Assembly (NCBI RefSeq): GCF_963676685.1 | Contig: NC_092354.1 | Location: forward strand, 32,830,193 to 32,894,192 | DNA: 64,000 bases | Source: Mytilus edulis | Taxonomy: Eukaryota > Mollusca > Bivalvia > Mytilida > Mytilidae | Direction of reading: 5' to 3' | Shown: piece by piece, positions 10,197-21,516 of the stretch | Layout of the letters: the number at the start of each line of letters is the position of its first letter | Numbering within the stretch: the stretch's first letter is position 1 | Notes under the pieces: generated by a model | Seen by the model: only the letters and a program-made list of their open reading frames with translations | Databases searched by the model: none | Told to the model about the DNA's origin: nothing | Position numbers and translations under genes: made by a program

Positions 10197-12459
10197 TTTG
10201 TAGAGCACTGTATGAATCATGAAACTATTCTAAAATATGTTAAAGCATTTAGCAATTGTGGTTGGTATTTGCCAGAATGTTGTCCTGGAAATTCCGTTTC
10301 CGTGTCTTTTCAATGAGAAATGTCGCTGCAACAGTATTCCAATACATACGAAAATTGTTACAGAGATAATGTTGGAGGTCGACTTCAAATACGAGATTGC
10401 AGGACATACCGGATTTACCATCAAATGTATACACTCTGAGTTTGAAGAAAAACAATATTAAAGTGATAAACGATTACCAGTTTAATCTTTTAAGTAATCT
10501 TTCTGAATTGGATATATCGTATAATAAAATTAAACGTCTAAATAGATTTTCTTTCAACGGATTGTCGAATCTTCTATTCTTAAATCTTAATTACAACCCC
10601 TTACCGTACACTGAACGTGCAATTCCTATTGAAGTTTTTAAATCGTTAATTTCCTTGAAACAAATAAGTATAAGACATACTTGTCCGTATGATAAATTAT
10701 TACCAGAAGTAGCGCTATCAAACTTGAAATTGCTCGAATCATTAGAAATAGATATTCCACAAATAACGCCACTCAAAGTAGTTTTCAGTAATAGTTTTGA
10801 CTCTTTAGTACATCTTGACACCCTTAAAGTTGGTATATGCTTCTTGCTAGAAATAAACAACGACACTTTTTATCATCTGGGCCACTTGAAGAAAATATAC
10901 TTTGACATACCGTGTGAAATCTCAATTCTACCTGGAGAACACCATAGTTTGCAAAAACTGCACAAAATAGAAATGCATTATTTCTATAAATAAAGGCAAC
11001 AGTAGTCTGTTCAAAACTCATAAATCCATGGACAAAAAACAAAATCGGGGTAACAAACTAAAACCGAGGGAAATAAGTATGATCTTCTTTCAATTGGCGA
11101 TGCAATTAAAGAATTAAGCATGACACCTGTTCAGACAATTATCCTCAGAAATACATGTTTGCATAGAACAAAAGAACATTTAAACGTTTGGAACATTCTT
11201 GCCTTTGGTTTAAACGATTCGTCAGTACGACATTTGCAAATTACGGAAAACAACCCAGTGGGTCTTTTTCCGGTATCGCAAATAGACCCTGTTCCACCAT
11301 CAATACTAACATTAAACCTTTCAAGTAACAAACTTGATCAGTTTGTATTGGAATTGTCGAATGTACAAGAACTTATACTACGAGACAACCATCTTGGGGA
11401 TCTATTGTGTTTGAAAACTGATAACAAACACAGGGGAAGAAATTCCAAACTAGAATACGTTGATATATCTGAAAATAATATTTACACATTGAAACCTGTA
11501 ATATTCCAGGGACACACAGAACTAAGATATATCAATTTAAGTCATAATCATTTACAAGAAGTCTTATTTGACGTGTCATGGTCAAAGAATCTAAGTGTAT
11601 TAGATTTATCCAACAATTCAGTCTCAGCTTTTGATCAGAAATCAATGAGAATGTTTGATAGTACTTCTCTAACTTCTAACCTTACGATTTTATTATTGAA
11701 TAATCCGTTACAATGCACGTGCAAAACATTGATATTTTGGAAATGGGTAGTCGGAACTTGTGTTAATGTATTCTATGACCGACAATGTTCATCGGAGGAT
11801 GGAGTGGTCATTTGATTCATGTCTATAAATAAAGAATTAAGGAGTTAGAAAAAGAGTGCATATCATATGTCAGTTTCATCATCCTTGCTTCAATTGTTCT
11901 GATGGCTACTCTGATTTGTATCGCTGTTGCCGTTGTTTATAAATACAGATGGAAACTTCGATATATGTTTTACCTGGCTAAAAGCAAACATCGTAGATAT
12001 GAGGCAACCACTGATTCTAAACATTATGTGTATGATGCTTTTATTTTTTACTGTGAACACGACAATTTATTTGTGATAAATGATTGCATTCAAAATTTAG
12101 AAATGGAAAGAAACTTCAAACTATGTTTACATCAACGCGATTTTTTACCAGGTGAAGAAATTACGACTAATATAACAAATGCAATACATGAAAGCAGAAA
12201 GACTATATGCATTGTAACGAAACCTTTTTTCGATTCTTATTATTGTATGTTTGAGTTTAATATGGCCCGAATGGAAAGCATTTATTCAAGAGATAAAAGG
12301 AACATTATTTTTCTGATATTTTTAGAGCAAATTCTACCTCAAGATATGCCTCTGATGTTGTTGGAACTTGTACAAAAAGACTCGTTTATTGAGTATCCAA
12401 ATGATGAACAAGGAAATATGGTATTCTGGGAGAAAATAGACGAAGCATTGTGTCAATAA
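10197..12459 (+). pseudogene. Toll-like receptor, broken (LRR ectodomain, TM, TIR)
   Basis: The reading is broken into three open pieces. Piece 1 (about 10370-10993) gives leucine-rich repeats starting at LQDIPDLPSNVYTLSL. Piece 2 (about 11060-11815) gives more LRRs and a C-terminal LRR cap with LQCTC. Piece 3 (about 11840-12459) gives a transmembrane segment (FIILASIVLMATLICIAVAV) and an intracellular TIR domain. The TIR boxes are present: YDAFIFY, then RDFLPGE with the conserved proline, then a final FW. Pieces 1 and 2 share a frame but are separated by in-frame stops (10991-11050); piece 3 is in another frame. A splice acceptor (TTTCTTTATTTCAG) ends at 10196. The receptor would sense microbial ligands and signal through MyD88-type adaptors. 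As it stands the gene is disabled, unless the breaks are assembly errors. Confidence 0.85.
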
Positions 12460-12604
12460 CATGTAATGTGGTACACAGACACTACACGTAAATAAGTCTG
12501 TACAAATCGACAGAACGTTTTACTCACGTTCTATGGTTAAGGACATAACACGCTTCTTAATGTTTAAAATAAGTGTTTGTCAAACTGCTATTTATCCAAT
12601 GAAA

Positions 12605-12890
12605 TTTTCAGATAAAATGTGTTAAAGAGACAACAGCCTGACCATAGAGCAGACAACAGCCGAAAACCATCAATGGGTCTTCAATGCAGCGATAAACTTC
12701 CGCACCCGGAGGCGTCCTTCAGCTGACCCATAAACAAATATGTATACTAGTTCAGGGATAATGGACGTCATACTAAACTCCGAATTATACAGACGAAACT
12801 AAAATTAAAAATCATACAAGACTAACAAAGACCGGAGGTTCCTGACTTGGGAAAGGCGCAAAAAATACGGCGGGGTTAAACATGTATATA
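12605..12890 (-). mobile_element. Penelope-like 3' tail fragment
   Basis: This matches the reverse complement of the 3' untranslated part of the element at 19.0-20.1 kb (shared landmarks GAGGCGTCCTTCAGCTG, TAGTTCAG and CCTGACTTGGGA, GGCGGGGTTAAACATG). It is truncated, with no coding part. Confidence 0.7.
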
Positions 12891-14818
12891 TTTTGTAAAA
12901 AAAATATGAACATTAGTTTAGTCAATTTGTTTTGTACATCCTTAATTAATACGAAAAACTATTTCAAATATTAAAAAAAGACATTTGGAACATAAAACTT
13001 ATGTAGAAGTAGATCTTTCTTTTTAAATTGTTTAATATATGTTCATTGAAACACTTGAATTTGATCAGCAACGAAAAGAAAGTTGGAACATAAACTAATG
13101 CAAATTTCCAAATTGGTTTATATACCTTTAGTTTGAAGTTGATCAGAAAAGGAGATGACTTATGATTTCGTTTGTTAATGATGCTCGCTCCTCTTGGTTT
13201 TGAAAATTTGCAAGATATTCGGAATCCTCTGGATTTATAAATGTAGTGCCAAAACGAAAAATTTCCCCACTTACCCTTTCTTTTCCTTTCATAATTTTAT
13301 TACACATAGTTTAAAAAGCCATATTTGAAAAACAAGCACATGGACCCTTCATTTTCTTCTGCTTTTTATGTTCTTGATGTATATACAATCAATTTAATAA
13401 CATAATTTTAAAAAGCTTGTTATTTTGAAACAAAGTAGCGAACATCATTAAGAGATACATTTATCCTGAAATTTTCTGTGAACTTTGAGCAATTGATATT
13501 CCTTTGATGTGACTACTGTACTCTGTCATTCACTTTCGTCAACACTTTTGTTTAACTTCAGAAGAAAGGTAGTATTCGTTTTTAATATCGATTAGAGTAG
13601 AAAAAAACATAGGTGAATTTTACACGTTGATGGCACAAGTCCTTTGACAGCTAACATTTTCTGAATGTGTTTTCCCGATTCTACTTCTCATGTTATATTT
13701 TCATCATTTCGTGCGTTTATAACTACTGCTTGACAAGCAACGACATATTTACATTACAACTTACAGAAATAAATGAGGGTGTGAAAGTTTTCCTAACGAT
13801 TAAGAATATCAATAATTAATTCAATGCCATTTGGAGAGTAAAACATAAATCAACGTTTTTAGTTGTCGACGCCATTTCAAGCTTTCAATAAAAGATGCTA
13901 TTGGCACTCGAACCACATCTTCCTATATCTATTTGATTTGATTCGATGTGTTTTAACGCTACTTTTGTGTTATTTCGTGGCGGGCAGTTTTTATTGGTGG
14001 AGGAAGCAGGAGTGTCCGGAGAAAACCACCACCCATCGATAGGAAAACTGACAATTTTTGTCAATTAAGTAGATGATAACACATCGTAAGTTATACAACA
14101 TGCGTGTAAAGTTGTGTGCACTTTTTATTGTCGTTCGTTGTCATTTGGACATACGTTAAAGTTTACTTTTTCTACATATATCTCGATGTCTCTTGTATGG
14201 TGAAAACATTATCATTGTGTGATGAACACAAATACTTGCTGTAGGGCGCAAACATTCAGCTTGTACCAAAGATAACGTATGTTCCAGTAATAATTCAATT
14301 TATCCACCTTTTGTTATCCCGTTTGACCATCTTTGTTAATCCGAATTTGTTTGTTTGTGTATGTCCCTCCTATGCATGAGAAGTTAATGTTATTCACGTG
14401 AACGTTTTTGTCTGTAAATAAAACTGAGAATAAAAATGTAGAATTTTTCAAAGAGACAACAACCCGACCAAAGAGCAGATATTTATACATCTTTTATCAA
14501 GATTTATTAACGTATACATGTATGTAAATATAAAACTTTTTTTTTCAATTTATTTGTCGTTGTTTTTTCGTCTCTTATCTTCAAAATACATTTGTAGATG
14601 TCTTCACTTTGAATACACCGTCTAATATATTAAGAGACATTATGTTTTTTAGCATTGGTGTCTGAGCGTTAATCCTTCATCATGTTAAAGGTTTAATTTA
14701 AAGTCTATGTTTCATTAACAGAAAACATAAAACGCTTGTTTATTCTGATGTTAACTTTCAAGAATGAATTCCACATATATAAAACATGTAAGTGAACGTG
14801 AACGTTAAAATATTAAGG
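12891..14818. other. Intergenic DNA, no gene supported
   Basis: AT-rich DNA. A short Penelope-like tail scrap (TTTTCAAAGAGACAACAACC) lies near 14.44-14.48 kb and a dispersed-repeat-like piece near 13.98-14.03 kb. Nothing else is recognised. Confidence 0.5.
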
Positions 14819-15900
14819 ACGAAAGATACCAGACGGACAATCAAACTCAAAAATTAAAAATAAACTGATAACGCCATGGCTTACAATGAAAAAGACAAAC
14901 AGACAAACAATAGTACACATGACACAACATAGAAAACTAAAGAATTAGTAACACGAACCCAACCCTAGGAGTGATCTCAGGTGCTCCGGAAGGGTAAGCA
15001 GATCCTGCTCCACATGTGTCACCCGTCGTGTTGCTTATTTAATAACAAATTCGGTAAATAGTCTAATTAGGTAGGTCACATTCATGAAAGGGAATGGATT
15101 GTAGTTACGACGTAAGGAACATATCCGATATAATTTGTGAAACGGTTATTCCATCACGGTCAACCAACTGGTGATGGCGTCCATAAAATTTACGAAGGGA
15201 TGATTTCAACTTCACCATTTGGAACTTTTGGTTTAATAGCTTTCTTGTGAGCAACAACCCTCTATCAAGAAAATCATGATAGAAAATGCAAGCACGGGAA
15301 TATTGTATCAATTTGGAGATATATACCCCGTATACAGGTGCTGCTGGGATGTTGCTACTTAGAAATGGAAAGTTCACAATTGGAAAGCTGAAATCACCTC
15401 TGTTGTCGTAAAGTTTTGTTTTCAACCGACCCTCATTGTCAATTTCTAGATGTAATTCAAGATATGAGGCCGACTTCACTGTATCTGTAGTATCCTGTAT
15501 CTTTAGTTCAATGGGATAGATGCGTTCCACATAGTCACCAAATTTTGAATTACTTAGTGAAAGAACATCATCTATATAGCGAAAAGTAGAGTTAAAAGAT
15601 ATCGCTAACTTATTATCTTTCTTCCTTAGAAGTTCCTGTATGAAGTCAGCCTCATAATAATAAAGAAACAAGTCGGCAAGAAGAGGGGCACAATTTGTTC
15701 CCATTGGAGACCCGACAGTCTGTTGAAAACACGTCCTCCGAACGTAACAAATATGTTGTCAATTAAGAAATCAAGCATCTTGATAATATCAGTTTCAGAT
15801 ATTTTTGTTTGTTTGAATCAGAGTGATCCTTTACAAATTAGGATTTATCCCTCCCTACGACATAACTTACCATGGAAGTAACGATATTTCAAAATAAGAA
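14819..15900 (-). mobile_element. Penelope-like retroelement, 3' half with reverse transcriptase
   Basis: The minus strand runs from about 15900 through a reverse-transcriptase coding part (stop at 15105) into a non-coding tail ending near 14819. The tail (landmarks GAAAGATACCAGA, CAACGCCATGGCTTACAATG, GTGCTCCGGAAGGGTAAGCA) recurs at 17.3, 20.3 and 24.9 kb. The 5' part of the element is missing, as is usual for 5'-truncated copies. Confidence 0.75.
15105..15704 (-). pseudogene. Reverse transcriptase, C-terminal two thirds (Penelope-like)
   Basis: A 199-residue frame opens at MGTNCAPLLADLFLYYYEA, the region before the catalytic box, and has FRYIDDVLSLSN at residues 42-53. It continues through SASYLELHLEID, NFPFLSSNIP and YGVYISKLIQYSR to FYGRHHQLVD. 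The upstream part, including FLIDNIFVTFGG and a QQTVGSP stretch, lies in different frames because of a one-base shift near 15720. The open start at 15704 is therefore internal, not a true start. The enzyme would copy the element's RNA. No GIY-YIG endonuclease was seen. The domain identity is clear; the Penelope-like clade is my inference from the motif context. Confidence 0.75.
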
Positions 15901-17304
15901 ACGTCCAAGGTAAACTTTTTGGTTGATACAAGTTAACAATAAAGTCAGGATCATATAATTTGAGACTTGGTAAATACGTTCATTGTGATTGTGGTTTGCA
16001 TAGATTTCTACACTATTTGAGTTGGTTTTTTTTTAAACTGTGCTGTGCTGTCACTTTCATTTAATTACATAATCAATTTGTATATACGATTACGTATACG
16101 AATAAGGATATTGTATAATCAGCAATTAGCATTTAAAATGCATAGAAGTAGCTTAGGCATATTGAAATACATGCAAAGGATTTCTTAACTACACATCTAA
16201 ACATTCAGAAAACCGAACCATAACTTATAATTGAAACACAACTAAAATTTAAGCCCATATGAATAATAAACAAAAAGTATATAGCACACATGAAAAAAAT
16301 TAAGGCATAATGCAAGCATTGTTGGAGCAATTACACATATTTATAGTTTATTGCCTATCGGTTTATACAGTTTAAAATTACAATTATTGCAGTATAACTT
16401 TACTATGACATACATTGTGTAACTTTTCATATTGAAATGTACTGTGTGGATATAACTAACATAATTATGTAATTGAAATAAAAATGAGATTTGAAAACTG
16501 CTACCACAAAATTAAAATGTCAATAAGTCACAAGTAAATGTGAATCTTAATCAGCAATCTCTATAATTTCAGACAACAAAGGATATATTTTTTTAAATAT
16601 TCATAGAGGATTGTATATCGTAAATGCCAATACTGGTCGCTGTTTCAAATCTTTTTCGGACTATGTCTGATAGAAGATAATTATAATCAGCATTTTTTTA
16701 TTCATAGGATTAGTGAAATGTTAAACTGCTTTATTTCCAATGGTTCTTGTTAGTATTTTTTAAATAACGAAATAGAACATTGATATTTTGTTATCTGATA
16801 AAATGAACCCCTGGTAAACACATAAGTAGGAACAATTTAATAAAACTTCTAACACTTTATATATATATTCATGTATATAACAAACGTTTAGTTTATTATG
16901 TGTTGATGATGGTAGATATTAAACAATTACGCAATTTTGCATTATACAAAGTTGGAAATCAATTTATCAATTTAAATGTTTATAATGCTTGCTCTCTCAC
17001 ACAAATGCAAACGAATAGACACATACTATAAACTTGCTTTGGTGTTGATTAATTTCGTTCGCTGATAATGATTCATATTTCGCCATTCTGATGCATAAGA
17101 GGACGATGTTTATTTGACTTATATACTTGTTTGATATTTGTTTTATTTTTAAAACTGATTTTTTTATGATATATATTTTCAAGTTATTTTGTATAAAACG
17201 ACTTTCAAGCTCCAATCTGACCCAATCAAGAATGGTCAGTTATTTTTGTTTCCATTCATCAATGTGGTTTTAGAATTAAAGAAAACTACTAACACAAGTC
17301 TGAA
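15901..17304. other. AT-rich intergenic DNA
   Basis: No gene, structured RNA or recognisable repeat was found. Base composition is strongly AT, with short homopolymers. Confidence 0.5.
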
Positions 17305-17756
17305 AGAGGGACCAAAGATACCAGAGGGACAGTCAAACTCATAAATCGCAAAATAAACTAACAACGCCATGGCTTACAATGAAAAGGACAAACAGACAAA
17401 CAATAGTACACATGACACAACATAGAAAACTAAAGAATAAACAACACGAACCCCACCAAAACCTAGGGGTGATATCATGTGCTCCGGAAGGGTAAGCAGA
17501 TCCTGCTTCACATGTGGCACCCGTCGTGTTGCTTAAGAGATAACAAAACCGGTGAATAGTCTAATTCGGTAGGTCACATTTATGAAAGGGAAGGGGATTG
17601 TAGTTACGACGTAAGGAACATATCCGATATCATTTTGTGAAACGGTTTTTCCATAACGGTCAACCAATTCGTTATGGCGTCCGTAAAATTTGCGAAGAGA
17701 TGATTCCAACATTAACATTTGGAACTCTTGATTTAATAGCTTCCTTGTGAGTTTTT
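17305..17756 (-). mobile_element. Penelope-like retroelement, 3' end copy II
   Basis: This is close to the copy at 14.8-15.2 kb in both the non-coding tail and the last coding segment (LRKFYGRHNELVDRYGKTVS). It stops abruptly at about 17756, equivalent to about position 15250 of copy I, so only the last 70 or so codons remain. Confidence 0.75.
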
Positions 17757-17906
17757 AAATGATGTATGAGATGAATATCGAATTAAGGATTTAATTAGAG
17801 AATAATCGTCTAACCTTTCCTGATCACCTGTCATTATCCGATTTATTGTAGGGGTTCGCGTTTTTTCAATCTTAGGCTTTCTATGTAGTGTATTGCAAAG
17901 CGTAAC

Positions 17907-18032
17907 GCGTGGATTATCGGATTTATTCAATCTCGATAGTTAAATTATAAATTTTAAAGTCCTCGCCGAGGCTCGGACTTTAAAATTGATAATTTAACTA
18001 TCTCGATTGGAAAAATCCGATAATCCACTTGT
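17907..18032. repeat. Hairpin-forming palindromic repeat, copy 2
   Basis: Arms starting GTGGATTATCGGATTT are mirrored by AAATCCGATAATCCAC, with the centre CCTCGCCGAGGCTCGG. It has the same architecture as 9948-10072 and 36941-37064 but is a diverged subfamily. Confidence 0.82.
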
Positions 18033-19049
18033 GTCAATGTAATAATCTATATAGATCTCGCTTTGATATAGCCTTTTTATGCTTATATATTTCAATGTGA
18101 AATTGAATGACTTGGCCTTTTTAGACTCTTGTTCTTGTCAAGTATCTGATGGAACTCCGAATCATATGACATTTAGGAAAGATGAGTTAACACAAGTATT
18201 CTGTCAATTTTTTGAATAAGTCTGCCTCAAAATATTAAAAAAATAGCGGTTTATTAGATAATTAGGCATACTGTTTACTCGTTTTTCGGTGTAGCATGTT
18301 TACCCACACAGCAATAGATTTAAAGCGTAAGTACCATTTTGTATTGAAAAAAAAACATTGTATATAAGAACCAAAAACAGAAAATAATATAGCAGAAAGA
18401 TAAGTTTCACACTCCCTGAGAGCAAAAGTTATATTACTTTTAATATTTTGTCCTAACGTTCTTTGATATATTTTGACTGTTATGAACTCTGTTCAGAAGA
18501 CAATATCACTTTTTATTATACACTTAGTAGTAAATACTGATAAATAATATGTGTAATACGTTCAACGACAATCGTGCTGTATCAGCCATCCGTGATGATA
18601 TCGATAATAGTCATTGTTGCAAATGCTTTATCCCCTTTTATCTGTATGACGTCACGTAATCGATATCAGTCACTGTTGCAAAGGTTTTGTCAAAGTAATA
18701 TTCGATTTAAGTAGCTTCATGTTACATTAAACATATATCCTTGAGGTAAAGGATAAAGTGTATATTAAATGGTTTTTCAATATCACACACCGTACCAATG
18801 CTCTGCTCTGCTTAATAATGTTGAATGTGATATTGCAAAAGCCATGTGATTCTCATACCAAGAAGAAAACTTATAATGACATAACGTCTTTTGATGTGTG
18901 CAATATTTTTGTTTATATTTATTCGCAATTTGAAAGAAAAAAATGTTATTGACATACCTTTCTCATCTACACAAGATTTATAAACTGCATTACACATATA
19001 TATACACATAAGAGATGATTTTTCATTTCCTATCGTTAATTATCCATTT
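18033..19049. other. Intergenic DNA, no gene supported
   Basis: AT-rich. A short stretch near 18100-18200 resembles the upstream part of the reverse-transcriptase remnants (minus strand, ATATGACATTT region). That resemblance is too weak to call. Confidence 0.4.
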
Positions 19050-20135
19050 TTAGATGGTGACGTTCCCTTGTCACCATCTTACGGTGTTTATATATCTCAA
19101 CTTGTACGAATCGCTCGTGTATGTAACAATGTTTTAGATTTTAACGAGAGAAATTTATGTATTACTGAAAAATTATTACACCAGGGTTTTCGATATCACA
19201 AACTAGTCAAAACATTTACTAAATTTTATCATCGGTATAAGGACATCATTCGTAAATATAGCTCAACATGCAGACTTCTTATACGTTCAGGTATTTCACA
19301 TCCAATTTTTTTATGTTAATATTCTTTATAAAGCACAAAGGTGTCAGTATTCACCTCAAAAACAAACAAAACCTTTGAATAGACTTATTAAGAAGGGATA
19401 TAGTTACGATACTGTTGTCAGGTCATTAAAGATTGCATATTTTGGCGTTAATATTGATTCACTTATAGGGTCTTTGCATCGGAACTAAACACATTTATTG
19501 AAAAACCAGTTGTTGGCATGACACTGGTTATTTTTTTCTCATATATGTTATGATGGTATGATACTAAACCCCTAACGGGAAGGATTGTGCCTGATGTTCA
19601 TATGATGAAATCATAATCTTTCAGTCAGTTTAATTGAAGTATGGAGCTGGCATGTCAGTTAACTGCTAGTAATCTGTTGTTATTTATGTATTATTGTCAT
19701 TTTGTTTATTTTCTTTGGTTACATCTTCTGACATCAGACTCGGACTTCTCTTGAACTGAATTTTAATGTGCGTATTGTTATACGTTTACTTTTCTACATT
19801 GGCTAGAGGTATAGGGGGAGGGTTGAGATCTCATAAACATGTTTAACCCCGCCGCATTTTTGCGCCTGTCCCAAGTCAGGAGCCTCTGGCCTTTGTTAGT
19901 CTTGTATTATTTTAATTTTAGTTTCTTGTGTACAATTTTGAAATTAGTATGGCGTTCATTATCACTGAACTAGTATATATTTGTTTAGGGGCCAGCTGAA
20001 GGACGCCTCCGGGTCCGGGAATTTCTCGCTACATTGAAGACCTGTTGGTGACCTTCTGCTGTTGTTTTTTTTCTATGGTCGGGTTGTTGTCTCTTTGGCA
20101 CATTCCCCATTTCCATTCTCAATTTTATTTTTGCT
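19050..20135 (+). mobile_element. Penelope-like retroelement of a second lineage, 3' portion with full tail
   Basis: The coding remnant runs 19068-19488: SPSYGVYISQLVRIARVCN, then TKFYHRYKDIIRKYSS, a frameshift at a T-run near 19310, then LNRLIKKGYSYDTVV ending at a stop at 19486-19488. About 650 bp of 3' untranslated sequence follow, ending in CCCCATTTCCATTCTCAATT near 20130. This tail is the source sequence of the tail fragments at 2.16, 12.6, 14.4, 29.5, 32.1, 35.4 and 50.8 kb. The copy lacks the catalytic YIDD region and is dead. Confidence 0.75.
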
Positions 20136-20324
20136 TTAAAATTCGGTTTGTGAAACATTAAAAAAAGTTCTGTTACAATTTTTAATATAGCTTGCCGCCA
20201 TATAGCCTTTTTGGACTGATGCGGTGTATATCAATAAGAAATCAACCGATGATGTTTTGAAAAGAATAGTTATATGGAAGGCGATGACATTTTAACTGTA
20301 AACTTGGAGCATCTGATTTCCTAA

Positions 20325-21080
20325 TAAAGATACCAGAGGGACAGCCGAACTCATAGATCGAAAATAAACTGACAACGCCATTTCCAAACAATAAAAGACA
20401 AACAGACAATTAATAGTACACAAGATACAACATTGGCAACTGAAGACTAAGCAACACAAACCCAACCAAACACTTAGGGGGGATGTTACTTCATAGAAAT
20501 TGAAAGTTCACATTTGGGATGAAATCATCTCTTCTGTCGTAACGTGTTTTTTTTTAACTGTCCTACATATTCAATTTCTAAAAATAGTTCAAGATATGAT
20601 GCAGACTTAACTGTAACTATTGTATTCTTTACCTCTAGTTCAATAGGTTACGGTGCGTTCAACATAGTCATTAAATTTTGAATTATTTGAGAACATCATC
20701 TATATAGCGGGAAATAAAGCTAAAGAATATTGCTAACTTCTTATTTTTCAATCTAAGAAGTTCCTGTAAGGAGGCAGCCTAATACTAAACAAGAAACAAG
20801 TAGACAAGAAAAGGTGCACAATTGGTTCCCATTGAAATGCTGACCGTTTGTTGAAAACACGGCCTCCAAACGTAATATTATCTTGTCAATCAAGAAATCA
20901 AGCATTATGATGTCAGTTCCAGAATTTTTTTTGTTAGAATCAGAGTAATTCTTAACAAAGTACGATTTATTCCCCCCAAGACAAGATACTTGTTTGTATG
21001 TTCGCCATTCTTTTTTATGAAACAAAGCAACATCAGTTCTTTCAGTTTGTCTTTTAGTTTGAAATGGGGAATTCATGTGT
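20325..21080 (-). mobile_element. Penelope-like retroelement copy III, internally deleted
   Basis: The minus strand carries the same tail as copies I and II (20325-20480), then broken coding sequence back to about 21080. The frame 20753-21076 contains SDSNKK and DIIMLDFLIDKI, equivalent to DIIKMLDFLIDNIF upstream of the reverse-transcriptase box in copy I. Deletions remove much of the region after the catalytic box. It lies about 390 bp upstream of gene A exon 1. Confidence 0.7.
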
Positions 21081-21164
21081 AATATTTTTGACGTTTTATG
21101 TAGTTACAGTTAATTTTAAGGTTATAGGATAGGATATATATAGCAAATATGTTATTATTGTCAA

Positions 21165-21471
21165 TATATAAAAATGCTAGGAATGCAATATGTTACGTTA
21201 ATCTAGATTAACCTTATGTGGAATAAATGTTTTTTAATGTGTGATTCCTTTCAATTAATACTTAACCTGTTTTGTATGCGAATTAAACACGCTCACTGGT
21301 ATACATGTTATAGATTTGTTAAATCTTGGGCGATAGGATTTCCGCATTTTTTAATTATTGTTACATAACTTTTATAAAAATCAACGAATATCTATAAGCT
21401 GTAGACCATATAAAAGTAACTACATTTACCTAGATCTAGAAGCAGTACAATATTTGAAGCTGATCAAGACG
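21165..21471 (+). promoter_or_regulatory. Upstream region of gene A, duplicated in front of gene B
   Basis: About 300 bp share landmarks with 34215-34520: AATGCAATATGTTACGT (AATGCAACATGTTACGT in B), GAATTAAACACGCTCAC, ATATCTATAAGC and GAAGCTGATCA. A TATAAAAG at 21409-21416 is 63 bp before the start codon and could be the TATA box, but it is not kept in the gene B copy. The transcription start cannot be fixed from sequence. Confidence 0.5.
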
Positions 21472-21516
21472 ATGCATATTTGGATATATGTAACGATATG
21501 TATATACTATCTTCAA
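21472..21516 (+). CDS. Gene A exon 1 (signal peptide)
   Basis: ATG opens a hydrophobic leader (MHIWIYVTICIYYLQ) ending at donor GTAAGT, phase 0. Gene B exon 1 gives [16 protein letters not shown], so the start is supported by paralogy. Confidence 0.75.
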
